DNA of 64,000 nucleotides, taken from the NCBI RefSeq assembly GCF_900091705.1, contig NZ_LT594785.1, forward strand, positions 549,505 through 613,504. The letters are read 5' to 3'. Both the position numbers and the translations under genes were made by a program. The notes beneath the pieces are model-generated. The model ran no database searches, was not told the DNA's origin, and saw only the letters and a list, made by a program, of their open reading frames with translations. Source of the stretch: Clostridium mediterraneense (GTDB taxonomy: Bacteria > Bacillota > Clostridia > Clostridiales > Clostridiaceae). Positions 38,527-48,180 of this stretch are shown here, piece after piece (the first letter of the stretch is position 1; each line of letters opens with the position of its first letter).

Positions 38527-39699
38527 ATGATAAAAATTATAAAAGGAGCAGAAGTTTATAGTCCAAAGTATCTTGGAGTTAGGGATATAATTATAGCTAA
38601 TGATAAAATAGAAGGAATTTATGAAAATGTTAATATACCAGATAAATTTATAGATATTGAAGTAATTGATGCAAGTGGAAAAATAGTAGTACCTGGGTTT
38701 GTTGATTCTCATGTGCATATTATTGGTGGAGGAGGAGAAGGTAGTTTTAAAACTAGAACTCCAGAATTACAATTAAGTGAGATAATAAATGCGGGTATTA
38801 CTTCTTTAGTGGGCTGTATAGGTACAGATGGAATATGTAGAGATATGAGAACTCTTTTAGCAAAAGTTTATGGATTAGAAGAAGAAGGAGTTAGCTGTTA
38901 TTGTTATACAGGTTCATATGAATTTCCGGTAAAGAAAACTTTAATGGGGTCAGTTAAAGAAGATATAACTCTTGTAAAAAATATTATAGGACTCGGAGAA
39001 ATAGCTTTATCAGATCATAGAAGTTCACAAGGTACTTATCAAGAATTTGTTAACCAAATAGCTCAAGCTAGAGTTGGTGGACTTTTATCAGGAAAATCTG
39101 GTGTTGTTAATATACATTTAGGCGAAGGTGCAAGAAAGATGAATTATATCTTTAAGATGCTAGAAGAAACTGAGATACCAGCAAGACAAGTACTACCAAC
39201 TCATGTTAATAGAAGTAGAAAACTTATGGAAGAGGGGATAAAACTTACAAAATTAGATGGAGTTATAGACCTTACTACTTCAGGAAACCCAAAATATATA
39301 ACAGAAGATGAATTTAGAGCTGGAGAAGGACTAGTTTATCTTTTAAATAATAATGTTCCTATAGAAAATATAACTTTTTCATCTGATGGTAATGGAAGTG
39401 ACCCAGTATTTGATGATGATGGAAATTTAATTGGTCTTGGAGTATGTTCTGTTGGAACTTTATTTAGAGAGGTAAAATATGCTATAGACAAAGGTATATC
39501 ACTAGAAGATGGCTTAAAAGTTATAACATCTAATGTAGCTAGTGTTTTAGGACTTTCAGATAAAGGTGAAATTCAAAAAGGTAAGGATGCAGATTTAGTT
39601 ATTTTAACTAAAGAAGAGCTTGAAATTGATGGAGTAATAGCAAGAGGAAAAGTTCTTAAAAAAGATGGAGTTAATATTGTAAAAGGAACTTTTGAATAA
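38527..39699 (+). CDS. iadA: Isoaspartyl dipeptidase
   Basis: This amidohydrolase-family zinc enzyme splits beta-aspartyl dipeptides that arise from damaged protein. Visible metal and substrate motifs are DSHVHIIGGGGEGSF, NIHLGEG, PTHVNRS and the catalytic aspartate in SSDGNGSDP. Its 390-residue length matches characterised IadA. The start lies shortly after GGAAGTGA. It follows the TPR gene closely. Confidence 0.94.
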   Translation: MIKIIKGAEVYSPKYLGVRDIIIANDKIEGIYENVNIPDKFIDIEVIDASGKIVVPGFVDSHVHIIGGGGEGSFKTRTPELQLSEIINAGITSLVGCIGTDGICRDMRTLLAKVYGLEEEGVSCYCYTGSYEFPVKKTLMGSVKEDITLVKNIIGLGEIALSDHRSSQGTYQEFVNQIAQARVGGLLSGKSGVVNIHLGEGARKMNYIFKMLEETEIPARQVLPTHVNRSRKLMEEGIKLTKLDGVIDLTTSGNPKYITEDEFRAGEGLVYLLNNNVPIENITFSSDGNGSDPVFDDDGNLIGLGVCSVGTLFREVKYAIDKGISLEDGLKVITSNVASVLGLSDKGEIQKGKDADLVILTKEELEIDGVIARGKVLKKDGVNIVKGTFE

Positions 39700-39765
39700 A
39701 TAATTTAATTAATGGTTTGAAATATTACAGAAGATTATATGGATAGATTAGGAGGTTTATATATT

Positions 39766-40077
39766 ATGAAACATAAATATAGTGGTTTTGAAAAAGAGGT
39801 TCTAGAAAGTAAAGGGACAGTTTTAGTAGATTTTTGGGCAAATTGGTGTGAACCTTGTAAACTTACATCTCCAATATTAGATGAACTAAGGAATGAATTA
39901 AAAGAAGTTAAATTTGTAAAAGTAGATATTAATGAAGAATCAGATGTACTAGATGATTATAATGTGACAAGTATACCTACTTTAATGCTTTTTAAAGATG
40001 GAGAGCTTAAAGAAAGACTTGTTGGTTTTAGAAAAAAAGATGATTTAAGGTCTACTATAGAAAAATATATAGATTAA
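39766..40077 (+). CDS. Thioredoxin-like protein with a WCEPC active site
   Basis: A 103-residue thioredoxin fold: VLVDFWANWCEPCKLTSP and the cis-proline motif TSIPTLMLFKDGE. The active site has Glu where classic thioredoxins have Gly (WCGPC), which may shift its redox potential. The ATG at 39766 is chosen because AGGAGG lies 9 nt upstream; a longer reading from 39739 has no binding site. No thioredoxin reductase gene is adjacent. Confidence 0.9.
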   Translation: MKHKYSGFEKEVLESKGTVLVDFWANWCEPCKLTSPILDELRNELKEVKFVKVDINEESDVLDDYNVTSIPTLMLFKDGELKERLVGFRKKDDLRSTIEKYID

Positions 40078-40078
40078 T

Positions 40079-40114
40079 AAAAAAAGTAGGAGCATTAAAG
40101 CTCCTACTTTTTTT
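40079..40114. terminator. Bidirectional terminator between thioredoxin and the SleB-like gene
   Basis: A 13-bp stem (40081-40093 with 40100-40112) with A on one side and T on the other; it fits both converging genes. Confidence 0.9.
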
Positions 40115-40733
40115 AAATTTCGAAAAATACATGTCTTCCGATATTTTTTACGTTTTTCTTTTCTACACCTTTCATCCAGGTGCAAGTAGCTATGGCTGGA
40201 TTATAATAATATAGTGCCTTATTAGTAGGATCATTACCTCTAATGGCCTCCATAACAGCGTTATAACTATCACTATTGGGGACAACATTAATTTCTCCAT
40301 TTACTACACAAGAGAAAGCATTTTTTTGTTTAATAACACCTTCAACTGTATTTGGAAAATTAGGGTCGATTACTCTGTTTAAAATAACAGAAGCAACAGC
40401 AACCTTACCTTTATAAGGTTCACCCTTACTTTCGGCATAAACAATCTTTGCCATAAGATTTATATCATTTTGAGAAAGTTCTATAGATTTATTATTGCTC
40501 TTAAATACTTGAACTACCGATTCATGCTCAAGATATAAATCTTTAGTTGAGTATGTTGGTTCCAGATAAGTAGGAATTAATTTTTCTATTGAACTTGGTT
40601 TATTTATATTCTCGATTTTGTTTGCTGCATTAAAAGTTCCGATTTCTTGTCCATTAGCCTTAGGGCTAATAAAATTAGTGATAATTAGTAAGCTACAGGT
40701 TAAGAAAAAACTAAAATAATATTTTGTTTTCAT
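40113..40733 (-). CDS. Secreted SleB-like cell wall hydrolase
   Basis: A peptidoglycan hydrolase of the Hydrolase_2 (SleB/CwlJ) family. A signal peptide is seen at residues 1-29, then a short linker. The catalytic domain begins near residue 88 (NLMAKIVYAESKGEPYKGK) with the probable catalytic glutamate in YAES, and continues with AVASVILNRV and ALYYYNPA. There are no peptidoglycan-binding repeats. In spore formers such enzymes often act in the cortex; the role here is inferred. AAAGGAGG precedes the ATG. Confidence 0.9.
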   Translation of the reverse strand: MKTKYYFSFFLTCSLLIITNFISPKANGQEIGTFNAANKIENINKPSSIEKLIPTYLEPTYSTKDLYLEHESVVQVFKSNNKSIELSQNDINLMAKIVYAESKGEPYKGKVAVASVILNRVIDPNFPNTVEGVIKQKNAFSCVVNGEINVVPNSDSYNAVMEAIRGNDPTNKALYYYNPAIATCTWMKGVEKKNVKNIGRHVFFEI

Positions 40734-40816
40734 AGAAACCTCCTTTTGTAACTCTGTACCTTGAGTAGTGTAACCAAAAAGAATCTTTTAATACCTAAAT
40801 TAGTTTTTTTGTGCTT

Positions 40817-41770
40817 TTAATTGTATTTAGTTGATAATTTTTGGAATGATATTATTGACTTATTTAGAGTTTTATAGGAGGTCTTAGCCTTGTTATATAA
40901 GTCTTTTTTAGGATTTTTACTCACCTCAGAAATTAAGTAATCTCTCATTTGATTTATATAAATTTCATAGTTATTAAATATATCAAGCATTGCTTGAAAA
41001 TAATCTTGATATCCATCAGGAATTGATAAAGAATGAAGTTCTATATTTAATTTATTAAATTCCTCTATTTTTTCGTTAACAGATTTTAAAACAGGCTCAA
41101 GAGTTCTATTATCTTCTTTAACTAACTTTATTATTTCAAATAGGTCTTCATTAAGAGGAGCAAATTCAGTATAGATATAATCAATATTTGTTTTAAAACT
41201 TGCGTTCTGATGTAATGTTATGTCACTATCTCTATTTAACTTAATAAGCTCATTTATATAGTTTAAAGATTTTGAGATTAGTGTTTTTTTATCATCTTTT
41301 AAATTAAGTTCAATTTCATAATTTTTAAGCTTTTTAAAGGAATCTTCTAGCTCACTCTTGGATTTTAGTACTTTTTTATTATTTTCTATTAATGAAGGAC
41401 TATTGATATTTTCAAGAGTATATATTATATTTTTATAAAATTCTATATTTTTATTAATACTACTTATTAGAAGTGCTTTTTGCTCTTTTAAATCATCTGA
41501 AACTTTAATGTTATTTGTTTCTTGAATTAAAGTATCTAGTTTAGAGATATTTTTATCAAAAGATTCAATGAAACTTTTGGCATCTATATTATTTTTATTA
41601 CTTGTTTGTATATTTATGGAGTTTACTTCATTACTTATATTTTTAAGTTCTTTAAAGCTATTTGGTTTAATAATAGTTTTTATTGTTAGTATTACAAGTA
41701 GTGATATAAGTAGTAGAAAAGTTATTGTGAATGGATTAGAAATAAAGCTTTTAAATTTTTTAGTATTCAT
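40817..41770 (-). CDS. Membrane-anchored coiled-coil protein of unknown function
   Basis: I do not recognise a family. The 317-residue protein has one N-terminal membrane segment (about residues 13-32), then a long helical region rich in Lys, Asn, Ser and Ile with heptad-like spacing, which looks extracellular. There are no cysteines or catalytic motifs. TAGGAGGG precedes the ATG. It is next to a secreted cell-wall hydrolase on the same strand (84 nt apart). Confidence 0.7.
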   Translation of the reverse strand: MNTKKFKSFISNPFTITFLLLISLLVILTIKTIIKPNSFKELKNISNEVNSINIQTSNKNNIDAKSFIESFDKNISKLDTLIQETNNIKVSDDLKEQKALLISSINKNIEFYKNIIYTLENINSPSLIENNKKVLKSKSELEDSFKKLKNYEIELNLKDDKKTLISKSLNYINELIKLNRDSDITLHQNASFKTNIDYIYTEFAPLNEDLFEIIKLVKEDNRTLEPVLKSVNEKIEEFNKLNIELHSLSIPDGYQDYFQAMLDIFNNYEIYINQMRDYLISEVSKNPKKDLYNKAKTSYKTLNKSIISFQKLSTKYN

Positions 41771-41919
41771 TTTTCCCTCCTATGTAAATTGTTTATTTAA
41801 ATATATGAAAGGGAAGTAATTTTAATTACAATAAATTATGTAAATATGAATATTGAGTTATATTTTTTAAAAGATTTTTAGTGTATAATTATAAATAGTA
41901 TCGCAAAGAGGTGAAAATG

Positions 41920-42777
41920 ATGCAGGAATTGGAGTTTTTATTTAATATTACAAAAAGCAGCATCTCAATATGGGCTATTATAGACATATTAGTAGTTGCA
42001 TATATCTTCTATAAAGGTTATAAATTAATACAAGAAACAAGAGCAGAACAACTTTTAAAGGGAATTCTTCTTATTTTGTTATTAATACCTATAAGTCATT
42101 TTTTAAGATTAAATACATTGAATTTTATTCTTACAAAAACACTTACAATAGGGGTTTTATCTATGGTTATTATCTTCCAACCAGAGATAAGAAAAGCTTT
42201 AGAACATATAGGAAGTAGTACATTCAACGATTTACATATTTTAGCTGATGATGAAGAGCTTGAGCATGTGGTTGATGAACTTGTAGAAGCAGTATCTAAT
42301 ATGGCAGCTACAAAAACAGGTGCTTTAATAGCATTAGAACAAAAAACGGGCCTAGATGATTTTGTCAAAACAGGTACACAAATAGATGCTGTAATTACTG
42401 ATTCTTTAATAGAAAATATATTTGTTAAAAATACTCCTCTTCACGATGGGGCAATGATTATAAGCTACGATAGAATAGTTGCAGCTGGTTGCGTTTTACC
42501 TTTAACTAATAATTTAAATATAGATAAGCTTCTAGGAACAAGACATAGAGCTGCTATAGGGCTTTCAGAAGCATCAGATGCTCTTATAATTGTTGTGTCA
42601 GAAGAAACAGGTAATATATCATTAGCTGTTAAAGGAAGGCTTACAAAAAACTATGATAAAGAAAAGCTTAAAAATATGCTTCTAAGAATAATGAGAAATA
42701 GAAGAGATAAAGGAAGCAGATCACTCAAAGGAAGGGTAGAAGAATGGGTAACAAAGCTAAGAAGAAAGAAATATTAA
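41920..42777 (+). CDS. cdaA: Diadenylate cyclase CdaA (c-di-AMP synthase)
   Basis: CdaA makes cyclic di-AMP, the second messenger controlling potassium and osmolytes in Firmicutes. Three membrane segments lie in residues 15-90, then the DisA_N domain with the signature motifs DGAMII and GTRHRAAIG. The ATG at 41920 best fits the spacing to AGAGGTG; 41917 is possible. The length is about 285 residues. cdaR overlaps its end by 34 nt. Confidence 0.95.
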   Translation: MQELEFLFNITKSSISIWAIIDILVVAYIFYKGYKLIQETRAEQLLKGILLILLLIPISHFLRLNTLNFILTKTLTIGVLSMVIIFQPEIRKALEHIGSSTFNDLHILADDEELEHVVDELVEAVSNMAATKTGALIALEQKTGLDDFVKTGTQIDAVITDSLIENIFVKNTPLHDGAMIISYDRIVAAGCVLPLTNNLNIDKLLGTRHRAAIGLSEASDALIIVVSEETGNISLAVKGRLTKNYDKEKLKNMLLRIMRNRRDKGSRSLKGRVEEWVTKLRRKKY

Positions 42778-44090
42778 TAAAGGTAATATGTATTTTACTT
42801 TCATTTGGACTTTGGTTATATGTAAATAATATTGAAAATCCAAAAAGGGAAATAGTAGTTGCAAATATTCCAGTTGAAATAGTTGGTTCTCAAATATTAT
42901 CACAATATGGATTAGCCTTAGCTCCAAATCAAGATATAACAGTAAGTCTTAAAGTTGAAGGACCTTCTTCACAAATTTATAAGATAAATAAATCACAGTT
43001 TAAATTATTTGCAGATTTAGGTGCTTATGGATTAACTGCTGGAGAAAATAATATTCCAGTTGAGATTGCAAGTGCACCAAATGGAGTTGTAATACAAAAT
43101 AATTATCCACTTGTAAAAATTAAATTAGAAGCCTTAGAAAAGAAGACTATGCCCATTTATTCAGAAATAAATGTTAAGAATTCAGCAGGTACTTATGTTA
43201 AAAAAGTAAATATAAGCCCAGCAACGGCAGTTGTAGAAGGACCTGAAAGTCTTGTCAATGAGGTTACAAAGCTTGTTATAAGAGAACAAGTTGATAATGT
43301 TAATAGTGCAGAAGTTTTAAATCTACCAATAATAGCTTTAAATTCAGCAAATCAAGTGGTTAATGGAGTGACTATAAATCCAGCAACAGCAAATGCTTTA
43401 ATTAATGTGGAAAAAGGTACAACAGTTCCAATAAAGGTTGAAACAACAGGGGAATTACCTAATGGTATAAGTTTAAAGAGCATAATACCTAGTGTACCTT
43501 CAATAGAAATTGTAACAAATCAAAAAGGAGCTGCACCTATAACATCAATTAGTACAGAGCCAATTAATTTATCTAACATAACAGGAAGTACTGATATTCC
43601 AGTTAAACTTAAGTTACCAGCAGGTGTAATTAATTTATCAGGAAGTAATACTATAAATGTTAGAATTAATGTAAATAAAGCTATGAGCAAAACAATATCT
43701 GTACCTATAGAAATGATTGGAGAAAATGAAAATTATAAGTATGCACTTTCACAAAGTAGTGTAGAGGTTATTTTAACAGGTTCAGAAAAAGATTTAGAAG
43801 CTGTTGATCCAAGTAAAATTACTTGTCAGGTAAATGTTTCAGAACTTACAAGTAGTGGAGATGTAAACTTAGTTATAAATAATCCTTATACTAATGTAAA
43901 GGTAAATCAAACTCTACCAGCGGCAGTAGGAGTTACTGTTACTCCAATAGTAAAGCCAGTAGAGCCAACTCCACCAGAAAATAATCCAGATGGAACAGAT
44001 AATGAGACAAAACCTGAGATTAAGAATCCAGTAAAACCAACAGCAAGCGCAAAAAAAGCTACTTCATCAAATGATAAAAAGACTACTTAA
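42744..44090 (+). CDS. cdaR: CdaA regulator CdaR (YbbR-domain protein)
   Basis: CdaR is anchored in the membrane and modulates CdaA. One membrane segment lies near residues 10-27 (VICILLSFGLWLYVNN), followed by about four YbbR repeats outside the cell and a Pro/Lys/Thr-rich C-terminal tail. It has 448 residues. The 34-nt overlap with cdaA suggests tight translational coupling. glmM, normally the next gene, is not here. Confidence 0.95.
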   Translation: MGNKAKKKEILIKVICILLSFGLWLYVNNIENPKREIVVANIPVEIVGSQILSQYGLALAPNQDITVSLKVEGPSSQIYKINKSQFKLFADLGAYGLTAGENNIPVEIASAPNGVVIQNNYPLVKIKLEALEKKTMPIYSEINVKNSAGTYVKKVNISPATAVVEGPESLVNEVTKLVIREQVDNVNSAEVLNLPIIALNSANQVVNGVTINPATANALINVEKGTTVPIKVETTGELPNGISLKSIIPSVPSIEIVTNQKGAAPITSISTEPINLSNITGSTDIPVKLKLPAGVINLSGSNTINVRINVNKAMSKTISVPIEMIGENENYKYALSQSSVEVILTGSEKDLEAVDPSKITCQVNVSELTSSGDVNLVINNPYTNVKVNQTLPAAVGVTVTPIVKPVEPTPPENNPDGTDNETKPEIKNPVKPTASAKKATSSNDKKTT

Positions 44091-44110
44091 TATTTAAATA
44101 AAATAATTAA

Positions 44111-44159
44111 AATAATCCTTGGATATATATTTAAATTTTTCAAGGATTATTTTTTTTTA
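44111..44159 (+). terminator. Terminator after cdaR
   Basis: AATAATCCTTG (44111-44121) pairs with CAAGGATTATT (44141-44151), then a run of T. It ends the cdaA-cdaR unit, so glmM is not part of it. Confidence 0.85.
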
Positions 44160-44173
44160 GAATGGATAAATGA

Positions 44174-44182
44174 TGTTATAAT
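44174..44182 (+). promoter_or_regulatory. Extended -10 promoter before the FAD oxidoreductase gene
   Basis: TGTTATAAT is a perfect -10 box with a TGn extension; the -35 position lies in the T-tract of the terminator and is weak. Confidence 0.45.
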
Positions 44183-44226
44183 AATAAGCAGTGAATCTAC
44201 TAAGGATATAAATTAGGAGGTAGTTT

Positions 44227-45828
44227 ATGACAATTAGAATAAATAATATAACTCTTTCTATTCAAGAAGGAGATGAAGTTCTAAAGAAAAAAATAGCTAA
44301 AAAATTAAGAATGCCTGAAAATAAAATAGGTGATTTTAAGATAGTTAAAGAATCTTTAGATGCAAGAAAGAAAAATGATTTAAAATTTAATTATGCTATA
44401 GATATAGAAATGAAAGATGAGGAAGCTTTAGTAAATAAGCTAAAAGACCCTAGTGTTAGAATAGAAAATGCTAGTTATACAGATGATTTTGTATATGGTG
44501 AAGAAAAATTAAAAACAAGACCTGTAGTTATAGGAATGGGACCAGCAGGTTTATTCTCAGCGTTACTTCTTGCTAGAAAAGGCTATAAGCCAGTTGTGTA
44601 TGAAAGAGGAGAAGATGTGGATAACAGAAGTAAGACTGTGGATAAGTTTTGGGAAACTGGTATTTTAAACAAAGAATCTAATGTTCAATTTGGAGAAGGT
44701 GGAGCAGGAACTTTTTCAGATGGAAAGCTTACTACAAGAATTAAAGATAATAGATGTGAATACATACTTAAAACTTTAGTAGAACATGGGGCCCCAGAAG
44801 ATATTTTATATAGAGGAAAACCTCATGTTGGAACTGATATATTAAAAGGTGTAGTTAAAAATATTAGAGAAGAAATTATTTCACTTGGTGGTGAAGTTAA
44901 TTTTAACTCAAGATTTGAAGGTTTAACTAAAGAAAATGGAAGAATTAAGAGTATTATAGTAAATGGAAAAGAAATAGAAGCAGATAATGTTGTTCTAGCT
45001 ATTGGACATAGTTCAAGAGATACTTATGAAATGCTGTATAAAGAAGATGTATTTATGACAGCAAAACCATTTGCTATTGGAGTTAGAATAGAACATCCTC
45101 AAAAAGAGATTAATGCTAACCAATATGGAGAATTTGCTAATCATCCAAAATTAAAAGCAGCTGAATATAGACTTACATATCAAAGTAAAGAATTAAAAAG
45201 AGCGGTTTATTCATTTTGTATGTGTCCAGGAGGAGTTGTTGTTGGAGCAGCTTCAGAAGAAGGCAGACTTTGTGTAAATGGAATGAGTTATCATGCTAGA
45301 GATAAAGAAAATGCTAATTCAGCTTTAGTTGTTACAGTAGGACCAGAAGATTATGGTTCAGATCATCCACTTGCAGGTATGATGTTCCAAAGAAAATATG
45401 AAGAACTTGCTTATAAATTAGGTGGTTCAAATTATAAAATACCTGTTCAATTAGTTGGAGATTTCTTAGAAGATAGAGTTTCAACAAAGCTTGGAAGAAT
45501 AACACCTTCAGTAGCTCCAAACTATGTATTTAGAGATTTAAGAGAATGTTTACCTCCATATGTAATTGCAGCTATTAAAGAAGCAATACCTGATTTTGAT
45601 AGAAAGATTAAAGGTTTTGGAGATAAGGATAGTGTTATGACAGGAATAGAAGCTAGAACTTCAGCTCCTGTAACTATGAAGAGAGATGAAAGATTTGAAA
45701 GTATAACACTTGCAGGACTTTATCCAACAGGAGAAGGTGCTGGCTTTGCAGGTGGAATTATTTCAGCAGCTGTTGATGGTATAAGAGTAGCTGAAAAGAT
45801 TATGGAAAAATACGCACCATTAGTTTAA
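44227..45828 (+). CDS. FAD-dependent oxidoreductase (COG2509-like)
   Basis: The substrate of this flavoprotein family is not known. The N-terminal 95 residues form a small domain typical of the family. The FAD-binding motif GMGPAGLFSALLLARKG starts near residue 103, the QFGEGGAGTFSDGKL motif is near 155, and the closing FAD motif TGEGAGFAGGIISAA is near 505. The length is 533 residues. AGGAGG precedes the ATG and a terminator isolates it. Confidence 0.88.
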   Translation: MTIRINNITLSIQEGDEVLKKKIAKKLRMPENKIGDFKIVKESLDARKKNDLKFNYAIDIEMKDEEALVNKLKDPSVRIENASYTDDFVYGEEKLKTRPVVIGMGPAGLFSALLLARKGYKPVVYERGEDVDNRSKTVDKFWETGILNKESNVQFGEGGAGTFSDGKLTTRIKDNRCEYILKTLVEHGAPEDILYRGKPHVGTDILKGVVKNIREEIISLGGEVNFNSRFEGLTKENGRIKSIIVNGKEIEADNVVLAIGHSSRDTYEMLYKEDVFMTAKPFAIGVRIEHPQKEINANQYGEFANHPKLKAAEYRLTYQSKELKRAVYSFCMCPGGVVVGAASEEGRLCVNGMSYHARDKENANSALVVTVGPEDYGSDHPLAGMMFQRKYEELAYKLGGSNYKIPVQLVGDFLEDRVSTKLGRITPSVAPNYVFRDLRECLPPYVIAAIKEAIPDFDRKIKGFGDKDSVMTGIEARTSAPVTMKRDERFESITLAGLYPTGEGAGFAGGIISAAVDGIRVAEKIMEKYAPLV

Positions 45829-45832
45829 TTAC

Positions 45833-45868
45833 AAAAAGAGTTATCTTAATAGAGATAGCTCTTTTTTT
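45833..45868 (+). terminator. Terminator after the FAD oxidoreductase gene
   Basis: AAGAGTTATCT (45836-45846) pairs with AGATAGCTCTT (45853-45863, one wobble) before a T-tract. Confidence 0.85.
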
Positions 45869-46055
45869 ATTTTTGAATAATAAAGAAATTTTAGGAAAAT
45901 ACTTTAAAATAGATTATAAAATTTTATATTCAATAAAATAAATGTTAATATTTGATAAAAAAGGATTAATTTGATAAAATTAAAAAGGGTATAAGAGATA
46001 AGTTTACTATGTTTAGTATAGTGATATGAACTTTTTAATTTTGAGGGGTGTAATG

Positions 46056-46961
46056 ATGAGTAAAAATTTTGATGATTTATTTGCAAAGCTAAAGGAAGTA
46101 GAAAAGAAAAAACTTTCTGTTGCAGTAGCTCAGGACAAACCAGTATTAGAAGCATTAAAGGAAGCAACAAAAAGAGGAATAGTTGATGCTGTATTAGTTG
46201 GGGATGAAGCAGAAATAAAAAATATAGCAGCAGAAATTGACTTAGACTTAGATAATTTTGAAATAGTAAATGAACCGAATACTAAGAAAGCAGCTTTAGA
46301 AGCTGTAAGGATTGTTTCATCAGGAAAAGCTGATATGGTCATGAAAGGCCTTGTAGATACAGCTACTTTTTTAAGAAGTGTTTTAAATAAAGAAGTTGGT
46401 TTAAGAACAGGAAAGCTTATGTCTCATGTGGCTGTTTTTGATATAGAAGGGTATGAAAGATTATTAATGCTTACAGATGCAGCATTTAACACATATCCAG
46501 ATTTAAAGGCAAAAGTTCAAATAGTAAATAATTCAGTAAAGGTAGCAAATGCTTGTGGAATTAATAATCCAAAAGTTGCGGCAGTTTGTGCAGTTGAAGT
46601 TGTTAATCAAGATATGCAAGCTACTATAGATGCAGCACTTCTTGCTAAGATGAGTGATAGAGGACAAATAAAAAATTGTATTGTTGATGGACCTTTTGCT
46701 TTAGATAATGCTATTTCAACAGAAGCAGCAGAACATAAAGGAGTTTCAGGAGAAGTTGCAGGAAAAGCAGATATAGTTCTTTTACCTAATATAGAAACAG
46801 CTAATGTTATGTATAAAACTTTAACTATGTTATCAAAGACTAGAAATGGTGGTTTATTAGTTGGAACTTCAGCTCCTGTAATTTTAACATCAAGAGCAGA
46901 TAGTTTTGAAGTAAAAGTTAATTCAATAGCGCTTGCAGCACTTGTAGCACAGAATTCTTAA
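46056..46961 (+). CDS. ptb: Phosphate butyryltransferase
   Basis: It converts butyryl-CoA and phosphate to butyryl phosphate, the first step of the ATP-yielding end of butyrate fermentation. The sequence has the phosphotransacetylase fold with GLVDTATFLRSVLNKEVGLR and the NPKVAAVCAVEVVN motif. The start is taken at 46056, 5-6 nt after GAGGGGTG, giving 301 residues; 46053 is the alternative. buk follows after 20 nt and confirms the role. Confidence 0.94.
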   Translation: MSKNFDDLFAKLKEVEKKKLSVAVAQDKPVLEALKEATKRGIVDAVLVGDEAEIKNIAAEIDLDLDNFEIVNEPNTKKAALEAVRIVSSGKADMVMKGLVDTATFLRSVLNKEVGLRTGKLMSHVAVFDIEGYERLLMLTDAAFNTYPDLKAKVQIVNNSVKVANACGINNPKVAAVCAVEVVNQDMQATIDAALLAKMSDRGQIKNCIVDGPFALDNAISTEAAEHKGVSGEVAGKADIVLLPNIETANVMYKTLTMLSKTRNGGLLVGTSAPVILTSRADSFEVKVNSIALAALVAQNS

Positions 46962-46981
46962 TTTCAAGGGGGAGAATTTAA

Positions 46982-48052
46982 ATGCCATATAAATTATTAG
47001 TTATAAATCCAGGTTCTACATCAACAAAAATTTCAGTATTTGAAGATAAAAAGGAAATATTTGAAGAAACTTTAAGACATCAAACTGAAGAAATACAAAA
47101 GTATGATACTATTTCTGATCAATTAGGATTTAGAAAAGATTTAATATTAGATATATTAGCTAAAAAGAATTTTAATATTAAAGATATAAATGTTGCTGTT
47201 GGAAGAGGGGGGATGTTAAAACCTATAGAAGGTGGAACATATGAAGTTAATGACAGTATGGTAAATGATTTAAAAGTTGGAGTTCAAGGAGCTCATGCTT
47301 CAAATCTTGGAGGTATTCTTGCAAGAGAAATAGCAGACTCAGTAGGGGGGAGAGCTTTTATAGTTGACCCTGTAGTTGTTGATGAGCTTGAAGATGTTGC
47401 AAGAATATCTGGATGCCCTGAAATACCTAGAAAGAGTAAGTTTCATGCTTTAAATCAAAAAGCGGTTGCAAAAAGATATGCAAAGGAATTTGGAAAGAAA
47501 TATGAACATCTAAATCTTATAGTTGTTCATATGGGTGGTGGAGTATCAGTTGGAGCTCATAAATATGGAAGAGTTGTTGATGTAAATAATGCTTTAGATG
47601 GTGATGGTCCATTTTCACCAGAAAGAGCAGGAGCAGTTCCAGTTGGTGATTTAATTAAATTATGCTTTAGTGGTAAATATACACAAAATGAAATTTATAG
47701 TAAGATTGTTGGAAAAGGTGGATATGTTGCTTATTTAGGTCTTAATGACCAAAGAGAGATTGAAAAGAGAATTACTAATGGTGATAAAGAAGCTAAAGCT
47801 ACTTATGATGCTTTCATATATCAAATATGCAAATATATAGGAGCACAATCAGTTGTTTTAAAAGGAAAAGTTGATGGAATAATTTTAACTGGTGGAATAG
47901 CTTATAGTAAAATGGTTGTTTCTGAAATAAAAGAAAATGTTGGATGGATTGCACCAATAACTGTTTATGGAGGAGAAGATGAAATGCTTGCATTAGCAGA
48001 AGGTGCTTTAAGAGTTTTAAATTCAGAAGAAGAGGTAAAATTATATAATTAA
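46982..48052 (+). CDS. buk: Butyrate kinase
   Basis: It makes butyrate and ATP from butyryl phosphate and ADP. Typical acetokinase-fold motifs are [14 protein letters not shown] at the N-terminus, [20 protein letters not shown] near residue 183, and [11 protein letters not shown] near residue 300. The 356-residue length is right for the family. GGGGGAG precedes the ATG. It forms an operon with ptb. Confidence 0.96.
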   Translation: MPYKLLVINPGSTSTKISVFEDKKEIFEETLRHQTEEIQKYDTISDQLGFRKDLILDILAKKNFNIKDINVAVGRGGMLKPIEGGTYEVNDSMVNDLKVGVQGAHASNLGGILAREIADSVGGRAFIVDPVVVDELEDVARISGCPEIPRKSKFHALNQKAVAKRYAKEFGKKYEHLNLIVVHMGGGVSVGAHKYGRVVDVNNALDGDGPFSPERAGAVPVGDLIKLCFSGKYTQNEIYSKIVGKGGYVAYLGLNDQREIEKRITNGDKEAKATYDAFIYQICKYIGAQSVVLKGKVDGIILTGGIAYSKMVVSEIKENVGWIAPITVYGGEDEMLALAEGALRVLNSEEEVKLYN

Positions 48053-48056
48053 ATTC

Positions 48057-48090
48057 AATAAGCTATCTCAAATAAGGGATAGCTTATTAT
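48057..48090 (+). terminator. Hairpin after buk
   Basis: AATAAGCTATC (48057-48067) pairs with GATAGCTTATT (48078-48088). The T-tract after it is poor, so termination may be partial and some transcripts may run into hydA. Confidence 0.6.
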
Positions 48091-48180
48091 ATCTATTTAT
48101 AGGCTTTATTTATAATTAAAGTAATATATGGTAATATAACATTATTAAGATGAGTAGATTAATATTTGGGGGGGATTTAA

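Noticed and set aside
48091-48180. A defined promoter for hydA
   Set aside because: TAATAT-like boxes are present but no -35 at the right distance is convincing.
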